Source: JAGPDF01 sp052035735
GTDB taxonomy: Bacteria > Acidobacteriota > Thermoanaerobaculia > Multivoradales > JAGPDF01
Assembly: GCA_052035735.1 (NCBI GenBank)
Contig: JBPOHI010000293.1
Coordinates: 1-13,127 of the forward strand
DNA length: 13,127 nucleotides
Direction: 5' to 3'
A program made the position numbers and the translations under genes. The notes under the pieces are model-generated. The model saw only the letters and a program-made list of their open reading frames with translations. It was not told the DNA's origin and did no database searches. Shown here one piece after another: positions 1 to 5,286 of the stretch (positions are counted from its first letter, which is position 1; every line of letters starts with the position of its first letter).

Positions 1-228
1 CCCGCCACTGCGCGCTGGGAACTCGACGATCCCACCGCCGCCCACCTCGCGGAGTTGACTAGGACGCGGTTCGATTCCCCACCGCGGCAGGCCGACGGCG
101 GCGAGCTCGAAAAGACCTCGGCGCGCAGAGGCGGGGGCCCCCGTCCCTATGAGAAGCAATCCGACATGCGGGGTTCCGACCGAGCACCGAAGGCCTTCTC
201 GCCACGCCGCCGACGGACGGCCGCGTAG
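1..228 (+). CDS. C-terminal end of an unidentified protein (partial)
   Basis: Frame 1 is open from the first base to a TAG at 226-228, giving 75 residues whose start lies left of the window. The first third reads like an ordinary folded end (ARWELDDPTAAHLAELTRTR). The rest is a low-complexity, basic, Gly/Pro/Arg-rich tail ending in RRRRTAA. About 79% of codons end in G or C, lower than expected for this DNA but compatible with coding. Tails of this kind occur on RNA-binding proteins such as pseudouridine synthases and DEAD-box helicases, but no domain remains to assign a family. The gene converges on the aminotransferase with 31 bp between stops. It could be a chance open frame; the sequence left of the window would decide. 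Confidence 0.42.
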   Translation, partial: PATARWELDDPTAAHLAELTRTRFDSPPRQADGGELEKTSARRGGGPRPYEKQSDMRGSDRAPKAFSPRRRRTAA

Positions 229-234
229 CTGCTG

Positions 235-247
235 GCGGCGCAGCCGC
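235..247. terminator. Short GC hairpin between convergent genes
   Basis: GCGGC (235-239), a 3-nt loop and GCCGC (243-247) form a 5-bp stem between the stop of the left partial gene and the stop of the aminotransferase. A second tiny stem, GCTT/AAGC, follows directly. There is no T tract on either strand, so termination here is only suggested by position. Confidence 0.2.
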
Positions 248-259
248 TTCCGAAGCGAG

Positions 260-1555
260 TCAGCTCAGAACGGCAGCGAGCGCCGCTTCGACACGGTCGA
301 TCGCCGGTGCGATCTCGTCGGTGCCGACCGCGCCGACCGAAAGCCGGAACCAGCCGTTGTCGGCGCGCGTGCCGAAGGCGTGGAACGGCACCACGGCGAA
401 ACCGGCCTGCTCGAGCAGGTACTGGCGGATGGCGCGATTGTTCTCGAACCGGCCCACCAGATCGAAGTGCACCGAGAGGTAGAGCGCGCCGGTCGGTGGC
501 AGGTGCCGCACCGGAAAGCCGCGGTCAGCGAGGCGGGTGAGACCGCGATCGAGCGCCGCGAGGCGCAGGTTGATCCCTTCGCGGATGGCGCCGGAGAGCC
601 GCTGGACGAGCGCGGGCTCGGCAAAGAGCTCGGCGGTCGCGACCTGCTCCGGACGCGGCGCCCAGGCGCCGACGTGCCCGAGCAAATCCTTCATGCGCGA
701 GATCAGGAAAGGCGGACCGACCGCCCAGCCTACGCGCAGTCCGGTGGCGGCGAACGCCTTGCTGATGCCGTCGATCATCAGGGTGTAGGGCGCCACCTCG
801 GGGACGAGCTCGACCGGCGTGGTGTGCGGAGCCGAGTCGGCAGCGAGCAGCCAGTAGATCTGGTCGTAGAACAGGAAGAGCGGCTTCGCTCCCGGTCCGC
901 GCCGGCGGTTCTCGTCGACGACCAGCTGGGCGATCGCCCGCAGCTGCTCGTGATCGAAGCCGGTGCCGGCGGGATTGAGCGGGCTGTTGAGCGCCAGGAG
1001 CGTGGCATCGGCAAGATGCGGCGCGAGGCTCTCGGCGGTGGGCTGGAAACCGGTCTCGGCGCCGGTCTCGACGGCGATCCCGGTGGCTCCGGCGAGATGG
1101 CAGTAGTGATTGTTGTTCCACGACGGCACGGGATAGACCACCTTGTCGCCCGGATCGAGCACGGCGCGGAAGAGCGAATAGATGAGCGGCCGCGCGCCGC
1201 CGGCGATCAGAATGCCGTTCTGCGGGTAGTCGAGTGCCAGCGTCTCACGGTAGAAGTCGGTGACCGCGCGCTTCAGCTCCGGAACCCCGTCCGAGGGCGG
1301 GTAGTTGGTCTGGCCGGCGGCAAGCGCCCGCGCGATCGCCTGCTCGAGCTCGCGCGGAATGCGGAACTGCTTCGGCGCGAAGTCGCCGACCGTCAAGTTG
1401 AGCACCGGCTGGCCCTTTTCCGCCAGGGCGCGCACTTCGCCGGCAATGCGCAGAATTTCGGAGCCGACGAGCCCCGAGACCATCTCGCCCAGGCCCTGAT
1501 GGGGAGCGGTCGGGGTGCCGAAGTCGAGGGGCTTGGCGGGCAGCGTCAGGGTCAT
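260..1555 (-). CDS. Class I/II PLP-dependent aminotransferase
   Basis: This 431-residue cytoplasmic enzyme belongs to the fold-type I aspartate aminotransferase family, which moves an amino group between an amino acid and a 2-oxo acid using pyridoxal phosphate. Visible landmarks are the substrate-loop region NYPPSDGVPELK (84-95), N190 in the NSPLNPAGT motif, D231 and Y234 in FYDQIYW (pyridine N and O3' contacts), the Schiff-base lysine K266 in GISKAF, the phosphate-binding R274 in TGLRVGW, and the carboxylate-binding R404 in WFRLSVG. Length is normal for the family. The ATG is supported by GGAG about 8 nt upstream. The sequence does not reveal the substrate: aspartate, aromatic or kynurenine-type donors are all possible. 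It is a single gene, divergent from the mhq-like operon across a 600-bp gap. Confidence 0.9.
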   Translation of the reverse strand: MTLTLPAKPLDFGTPTAPHQGLGEMVSGLVGSEILRIAGEVRALAEKGQPVLNLTVGDFAPKQFRIPRELEQAIARALAAGQTNYPPSDGVPELKRAVTDFYRETLALDYPQNGILIAGGARPLIYSLFRAVLDPGDKVVYPVPSWNNNHYCHLAGATGIAVETGAETGFQPTAESLAPHLADATLLALNSPLNPAGTGFDHEQLRAIAQLVVDENRRRGPGAKPLFLFYDQIYWLLAADSAPHTTPVELVPEVAPYTLMIDGISKAFAATGLRVGWAVGPPFLISRMKDLLGHVGAWAPRPEQVATAELFAEPALVQRLSGAIREGINLRLAALDRGLTRLADRGFPVRHLPPTGALYLSVHFDLVGRFENNRAIRQYLLEQAGFAVVPFHAFGTRADNGWFRLSVGAVGTDEIAPAIDRVEAALAAVLS

Positions 1556-1654
1556 CGGGAGGTCTCCACGGCGGGCGCAAGGCTATCCGACAGGCGGGGC
1601 AGAGGAAAGGCTCGCTGCGGCGATGCTCCTTCATTCCGGCACGCAACCTGCTTG

Positions 1655-1677
1655 CTGCCTTGCCGGCAGAAACTGCC
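1655..1677. repeat. Three alternating CTGCC/GGCAG half-sites
   Basis: CTGCC (1655-1659), GGCAG (1665-1669) and CTGCC (1673-1677) alternate in orientation with spacers of 5 and 3 nt. The middle arm can pair with either neighbour. They sit immediately upstream of the TTGACA box at 1680 and could be an activator site or competing small hairpins. Five-base units are short enough to arise by chance in this GC-rich DNA. Confidence 0.25.
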
Positions 1678-1679
1678 TC

Positions 1680-1708
1680 TTGACAGGCTCGCGGACGGGG
1701 CGCACTAT
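1680..1708 (+). promoter_or_regulatory. Putative sigma-70-type promoter
   Basis: A perfect TTGACA (-35, 1680-1685) is followed after exactly 17 bp by CACTAT (-10, 1703-1708), which matches the consensus at three of six positions. Predicted initiation falls near 1715, inside the palindrome at 1714-1727. It would transcribe rightward, through the small ORF and possibly into the dioxygenase operon. The weak -10 makes this tentative. Confidence 0.4.
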
Positions 1709-1713
1709 CGCTT

Positions 1714-1727
1714 CACTTCATGAAGTG
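1714..1727. promoter_or_regulatory. 14-bp perfect palindrome, possible operator
   Basis: CACTTCATGAAGTG equals its own reverse complement. Extending three bases each side (1711-1730) keeps symmetry except for one T/G pair. It lies across the predicted start of the promoter at 1680-1708, the usual place for a repressor operator. An even-length, spacer-less dyad suits a dimeric MarR- or TetR-type protein, but the regulator is not in the window. Confidence 0.4.
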
Positions 1728-1796
1728 GAGGTCGGGCCGACCGAAAGGCGGAAGCGATCGCAGGGCAGTCGGACACGGTTCAAGGAGGCATACGGA

Positions 1797-1892
1797 ATGA
1801 CGCCACCGGACAGACGAGGAACCCCGGAACCCACGGCCGGTGAGGCCGACGGTTTCGGGGGCGCGGCGCGGAGCTCCGAGCGTCCCGCTTGA
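1797..1892 (+). CDS. Small ORF of 31 codons with a perfect Shine-Dalgarno
   Basis: ATG at 1797 is preceded by AAGGAGG (1782-1788) with an 8-nt spacer, among the best ribosome binding sites in the window. The frame runs 31 codons to TGA at 1890-1892. The peptide is polar and rich in Pro, Gly, Arg and Glu, starting MTPPDRRGTPEP, with no membrane segment, signal or known motif. GC3 is only about 70%, lower than the neighbours, which argues against long-term coding selection. It lies between a putative promoter and a strong hairpin, so it could be a leader peptide or a free-standing small protein. It may also be a chance frame behind a chance SD. Confidence 0.3.
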   Translation: MTPPDRRGTPEPTAGEADGFGGAARSSERPA

Positions 1893-2017
1893 CGACCCCG
1901 CTTCGCCAGTCGCCGCCTGCGACCCATGCGAAGCCCGGACCTGACGGTCCCACGTCGAAGCCGGATAGCCAGGCTCTTGCGGCCAGGTGATCGAGGCTGA
2001 CGAGTCTTTACTCCCTG

Positions 2018-2047
2018 GAACGGGGAAGCCGAAACGCTTCCCCGTTC
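2018..2047 (+). terminator. Perfect 12-bp hairpin (terminator or leader structure)
   Basis: Bases 2018-2029 (GAACGGGGAAGC) pair perfectly with 2036-2047 around a 6-nt CGAAAC loop. The DNA after the stem (GTGCGTTTGG) has no real U tract, so classical intrinsic termination would be weak. It lies 125 bp after the small ORF and 109 bp before the dioxygenase start. It could end the small-ORF transcript, act as a leader structure of the dioxygenase mRNA, or protect an RNA 3' end. Confidence 0.45.
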
Positions 2048-2113
2048 GTGCGTTTGGACGACGGTGTACAGCGGCAGGCGAGGATGGACCGGGTAAGCTC
2101 TGGGGAATATTGC

Positions 2114-2133
2114 TTGACGCGTCAACGTTTGAC
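2114..2133. promoter_or_regulatory. TTGAC half-site cluster, possible operator of the mhq-like operon
   Basis: TTGACGCGTCAA (2114-2125) is a perfect 12-bp palindrome. Its right half, GTCAA (2121-2125), also forms an inverted repeat with TTGAC (2129-2133). Three half-sites thus alternate within 20 bp, ending 23 bp before the dioxygenase ATG and 10 bp before its Shine-Dalgarno. The arrangement suits a repressor blocking transcription. I found no convincing -10 box correctly spaced for either TTGAC acting as a -35. Confidence 0.4.
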
Positions 2134-2156
2134 ATGCCGACAGAAGGAGGCAGGCG

Positions 2157-3161
2157 ATGTCGCAGCGATTCGAAACCCGAGGCACCCACGGTCTGCACCA
2201 CATCACCGCGATCGCCGGACCGGCACAGGAGAATCTCGATTTCTACGCCGGCGTGCTTGGCATGAAACTGGTCAAGAAGAGCGTCAACCAGGACGATCCC
2301 GGGACCTATCACCTGTTTTACGCCGACGCCGAAGGGCGTCCGGGAACCGACCTGACCTTCTTTCCCTGGGCGCAAATGGCGCCGTCGCGACGCGGTCATG
2401 GGCTTGCCACCGAGGTGGCGCTTGGCGTTGCTCCCGGCAGCCTCGCCTACTGGAGCGAGCGTCTCGAGCGCTACGGAACGCCCGTCGGCCTCCCGCAGCG
2501 CCGCTTCGGCGAAAGCGTGCTGCCGTTCGTCGACCCGCACGGCCTGGAAGTCGCTCTTGTCGAAAGCGCGAGCGCTGCGGCGCGGCCCTTCACCCCCTGG
2601 GAGGGAGGACCGGTGCCGGTCGAGCGCCAGATCCGCGGTCTCGACGGTGCCCGCCTCTGGCTTCGCCAACCGGCGGCGACCGAAGCGCTGCTCGCGGCGC
2701 CCCTGGGGCTCGCTCGGCTCGCCGCGGAAGACGGCTGGGTGCGTTGGGGCATCCCCGATCCCGCGGCGCCGGGCCGGGCGCTTTCCGGGACCCGCCTCGA
2801 CCTCGCCGAGCGCGCCGACACGCAGCGCGGCATGTGGGGCACCGGCGCCATCCACCACCTTGCCTGGCGCGTCGATGACGAGGAGCACGAGCTCGCGCTG
2901 CGCGCCGCCGTCGCCGAGTCGGGACCGCACCCGACGCCGGTGATCGACCGCTTCTGGTTCAAGTCGGTCTACTTCAAGGAGCCCGGCGGTGTCCTCTTCG
3001 AGCTGGCGACCGACGGGCCAGGCTTTGCCGTCGACGAGGCGCCGGAGCGGCTCGGCGAGACCCTCGTGCTGCCCCCTTGGCTCGAGCCGCAGCGGCAGGC
3101 GATCGCGGCCGCCTTGCCCAACCTGAATCCTCCGCCGACGGCCCTGGAAGGGGCATCGTGA
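2157..3161 (+). CDS. Ring-cleaving dioxygenase, double VOC domain, MhqE/MhqO-like
   Basis: This 334-residue cytoplasmic protein has two vicinal-oxygen-chelate modules. Module 1 opens with GLHHITAIAG (12-21) and module 2 with GTGAIHHLAW (228-237), closing at VLFELATDGPGF (279-290). The candidate metal ligands are a histidine of HHIT (H14/H15), one of IHHLAW (H233/H234) and E282, the usual His/His/Glu set. The family includes Bacillus subtilis MhqA, MhqO and MhqE, linked to hydroquinone and quinone resistance. Ring cleavage is inferred from the family name, and the substrate cannot be read from sequence. AAGGAGG (2144-2150) lies 6 nt before the ATG. The stop overlaps the next start by 4 bp (GTGA), so the two genes are translationally coupled. 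The pairing with an MhqD-like hydrolase matches the yodE/yodD operon of Bacillus. Confidence 0.85.
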   Translation: MSQRFETRGTHGLHHITAIAGPAQENLDFYAGVLGMKLVKKSVNQDDPGTYHLFYADAEGRPGTDLTFFPWAQMAPSRRGHGLATEVALGVAPGSLAYWSERLERYGTPVGLPQRRFGESVLPFVDPHGLEVALVESASAAARPFTPWEGGPVPVERQIRGLDGARLWLRQPAATEALLAAPLGLARLAAEDGWVRWGIPDPAAPGRALSGTRLDLAERADTQRGMWGTGAIHHLAWRVDDEEHELALRAAVAESGPHPTPVIDRFWFKSVYFKEPGGVLFELATDGPGFAVDEAPERLGETLVLPPWLEPQRQAIAAALPNLNPPPTALEGAS

Positions 3162-3796
3162 GCTTCGCCGATCCGCATGCGGCGATGCCGGTCCTCGCTG
3201 CCGGAGCGCCGCTCGCAGAGGCGCGGGCGGCGGTCGTCCTGGTGCATGGGCGGGGAGCATCGGCCGAGGACATTCTCGGCTTCGCGGGCCCGCTGGGGCG
3301 ACCGGGCGTGGCCTTTCTCGCGCCCCAAGCCGCAGAGCACACCTGGTATCCGCAGCGCTTTCTCGCTCCCCTGGCGGCGAACGAGCCCTGGCTGACCTCG
3401 GCGCTCGGCAAGCTCGCGAGCCTGCGCGAGCTGCTCGCCGCCGGAGGCGTTGCCGACGAGAGGATCGTCTGGCTCGGCTTCTCGCAAGGCGCCTGTCTCG
3501 CGAGTGAGTTCGTGGCCCGGTACCCGCGGCGCTGGGGCGGACTGGTCGCCGCCGTGGGCGGACGCATCGGTCCACAAGGGAGCGCCTTCGAAGACAGCGG
3601 CGATCTCGCACGCACTCCGGTCTACCTCGGATGTGGCGACAACGATCCGCACATTCCCTGGGCCCGCGTCGAAGAGAGCTCGACGGCGTTCGTGCACCAG
3701 AAAGCCGAGGTGACGCTGCGCCGCTACCCGGGCTTTCCGCACGCGGTCCATCCCGAAGCAGTGAGCTTCGCCCGCCACCTCCTCGACGCCTTCTGA
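3158..3796 (+). CDS. Alpha/beta hydrolase (carboxylesterase/phospholipase family), MhqD-like
   Basis: This 212-residue serine hydrolase belongs to the small carboxylesterase/phospholipase group. It shows the oxyanion segment VLVHGRGAS (27-35), the nucleophile elbow GFSQG with S109, the acid D163 in CGDNDPHIPW, and H195 in GFPHAVHPEA, a complete catalytic triad. I chose GTG at 3158 because it overlaps the dioxygenase stop as GTGA, has GGAAGGGG just upstream, and removes a leader that would otherwise read through the dioxygenase in another frame. An in-frame ATG at 3077 would add 27 non-family residues and is rejected. In Bacillus a homologous enzyme is co-transcribed with the dioxygenase and belongs to the quinone-stress regulon. 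Hydrolysis of ring-cleavage products or esters here is inference. Confidence 0.85.
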   Translation: MSFADPHAAMPVLAAGAPLAEARAAVVLVHGRGASAEDILGFAGPLGRPGVAFLAPQAAEHTWYPQRFLAPLAANEPWLTSALGKLASLRELLAAGGVADERIVWLGFSQGACLASEFVARYPRRWGGLVAAVGGRIGPQGSAFEDSGDLARTPVYLGCGDNDPHIPWARVEESSTAFVHQKAEVTLRRYPGFPHAVHPEAVSFARHLLDAF

Positions 3797-3814
3797 GCGT
3801 CTCCGGGCTAGACG
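3785..3814. terminator. Overlapping hairpins at the convergent gene ends
   Basis: GACGC (3785-3789) pairs with GCGTC (3797-3801) around a 7-nt loop holding the hydrolase stop. CGTCT (3798-3802) can instead pair with AGACG (3810-3814), which overlaps the stop of the convergent beta-lactamase-family gene. The two 5-bp stems are mutually exclusive. No T tract follows on either strand. Position between two convergent stops 11 bp apart is the main support. Confidence 0.3.
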
Positions 3815-5211
3815 TGCCACCAGACGAGGCGGGTGATCCGGTCGCCCGACGCGTTCAAGCTCACGCGCCAATAGATGACTCCCCGCTCATGGCTTGCCCG
3901 GAAGAGCAGCGTCCGATCACCGTCGAGAGGTCCGTCGAGGAGAAGCTCGAACGACGCGAGCACGCCCAGTCGCGGCAGCCGGCCGGCGAGTCCAGGGGCG
4001 CCCTCCCAAACCGGCAGGGAAATCTCGGGCGCGTAGTGCTCGAGGTCAGGTCTGCCACCCGAGAACGATTCATATTCGGCGCGCAGGCGGGTGAGCAGAG
4101 CGGCATCGGGTCGCGGGACCGGAGCGCGTCCGGCGAGGCCTAGCTCGGGCGCCAAGAGTCCCGCTACGCCGATCGCGAGCCCCACCGGGTCGCTCCCGGC
4201 GGGATGCTCCAGATTGGTGAAGACGACGATCGAAAGCCGTTTCTGCGGAAATCGCGCGAAGCCGACGCCACTGTGGCCGGAGTGCAGCGTCATCGACTCG
4301 CCCAGAAGGTCGTCGAGACCGACGCCGAGTCCGTAGCGGCTCCATTGAAAGACCTCGCCGGCGAGGCTGCCGTCCGCCAGCATGGAAGGCGTGGTGAGCG
4401 TGGCGACGGCGTTACGCGAGAGCACCTTTGCGCCATCCTGCGCGGCGAGGAAGCGGGCGAAGTCGCCGACGGTCATTCCGAGATCGGAATAGAGCGGGCC
4501 GAAATCGGTGTCGAGCCGCCGATCCCGCAGCAGCGTGCCGGCGGAGTCGAGGGTGTAGGCCGCGACGCGATGGGGCAGCACCAGCGACGGAGCCATCGAG
4601 ACCGCCGTCGTCATCCCGGCAGGGGCGAAGACCGTCCGCTGAACGAACGCCCACCACGGCTCCCCGACCGCTTCTTCGGTGGCCAACTGGGCGAGGAGGA
4701 GTCCAGTGTCGGAGTAGAGGAACCGCCTTCCCGGGGGCGCGATGGCAACGAGCCCCTGCGCCTGCCGCAGGAGCTGCCCGGTCGTGTAGTCGGTGAGAAA
4801 ACGCCCCTCGAACGACGGCACGGTGTCGTCCGGCAGACCGGACAGGTGCGAGACCAACTGGCGCAGCGTGGCGCCCGGCAGATCGATGTCCACCCACTGG
4901 GAAACCGGATCGTCGAGTCCGAGCTTGCCGAGCTCGGCCGCCTTCAGCAGTGCGACCGCCGTGATCTGCTTGTCGAGCGAGGCGATGGCGAAAACGGAAT
5001 CGGCGGAGACCGGCGTCGCGGTCTCCACGTTGGCGAGCCCGAAGCTCGACACCCGCACGACCTCGCCGTCGCGCGCCACGGCAAGAGCCATGCCGGGAAT
5101 CTTGCGCAGTGCCATCTCGCGCACGAGATATTCGTCGATAGCGTCGGCGCGAAGAGCGGCGCTCGAGACCAAGGCCAAGCCGATACAGAGCGCGGTGGCG
5201 GATCGAAACAT
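3808..5211 (-). CDS. Secreted serine hydrolase of the class C beta-lactamase family
   Basis: This 467-residue protein starts with a Sec signal peptide (residues 1-24, MFRSATALCIGLALVSSAAL then RADA), so it acts in the periplasm or outside. The penicillin-binding fold motifs are present: S78-L-D-K81 (nucleophile and general base), Y166-S-D (YxN-like), and H313-S-G in GHSGVGF (the KTG-like box). HTG/HSG in place of KTG is common in family VIII esterases and D-aminopeptidase-like members, so peptide or ester hydrolysis is likelier than antibiotic resistance. After about residue 365 there is a 100-residue beta-rich C-terminal domain, as in many environmental members. I chose ATG 5211 because the signal peptide begins there; the frame stays open upstream but runs antisense to mqnE. 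GAGGTG precedes the ATG. Confidence 0.87.
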   Translation of the reverse strand: MFRSATALCIGLALVSSAALRADAIDEYLVREMALRKIPGMALAVARDGEVVRVSSFGLANVETATPVSADSVFAIASLDKQITAVALLKAAELGKLGLDDPVSQWVDIDLPGATLRQLVSHLSGLPDDTVPSFEGRFLTDYTTGQLLRQAQGLVAIAPPGRRFLYSDTGLLLAQLATEEAVGEPWWAFVQRTVFAPAGMTTAVSMAPSLVLPHRVAAYTLDSAGTLLRDRRLDTDFGPLYSDLGMTVGDFARFLAAQDGAKVLSRNAVATLTTPSMLADGSLAGEVFQWSRYGLGVGLDDLLGESMTLHSGHSGVGFARFPQKRLSIVVFTNLEHPAGSDPVGLAIGVAGLLAPELGLAGRAPVPRPDAALLTRLRAEYESFSGGRPDLEHYAPEISLPVWEGAPGLAGRLPRLGVLASFELLLDGPLDGDRTLLFRASHERGVIYWRVSLNASGDRITRLVWWHV

Positions 5212-5231
5212 GCGGGGCACCTCGTAGCGGA

Positions 5232-5276
5232 AGCGTAGCACCGCGGAATCGATCGCCACGCGGTCGGTGCTAGAGT
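5232..5276. promoter_or_regulatory. Symmetric divergent promoter region with an 8-bp dyad
   Basis: TAGCACCG (5236-5243) and CGGTGCTA (5265-5272) are exact inverted copies, with a nested ACCGCG/CGCGGT pair (5240-5245/5259-5264) and a central ATCGAT. On each strand the repeat runs into an extended -10-like box: TGCTAGAGT rightward (5268-5276) and TGCTACGCT leftward (5240-5232). The rightward box would start transcription about 4 nt before the mqnE ATG, giving an almost leaderless mRNA. This agrees with the lack of a clear Shine-Dalgarno there. The box assignments are inference; the symmetry is exact. Confidence 0.45.
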
Positions 5277-5286
5277 TTTCGGCCCT

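Larger units (their letters stand above)
1556..2156. other. Long intergenic region with several regulatory-looking elements
   Basis: This 600-bp gap lies between the divergent aminotransferase and dioxygenase genes. Left to right it holds three alternating CTGCC/GGCAG half-sites (1655-1677), a promoter-like pair (1680-1708), a 14-bp palindrome (1714-1727), a small ORF (1797-1892), a perfect 12-bp hairpin (2018-2047) and a TTGAC-based dyad (2114-2133). I recognise no known riboswitch or conserved RNA. Longer open frames across it run through these elements or overlap the dioxygenase start in the wrong frame, and look like chance. Confidence 0.6.

Noticed and set aside
68..85. GGTTCGATTCC resembling a tRNA T-arm
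   Set aside because: The flanks do not form a T stem, and no acceptor, D or anticodon arm can be built around it. It lies in an open reading frame.
149..1723. 524-codon ORF on the + strand
   Set aside because: It is antisense to the aminotransferase, which has all its family motifs. The product is Arg/Gly/Glu-rich with no recognisable domain, as typical of GC-rich shadow frames.
1720..1800. 26-codon ORF whose stop overlaps the ATG of the 31-codon ORF
   Set aside because: The ATGA overlap is attractive, but its ATG is the centre of the palindrome, there is no Shine-Dalgarno, and the predicted transcript start is only a few bases upstream.
1713..3611. 632-codon ORF on the - strand
   Set aside because: It runs antisense through both mhq-like genes and the intergenic regulatory elements, with low-complexity Arg-rich sequence.
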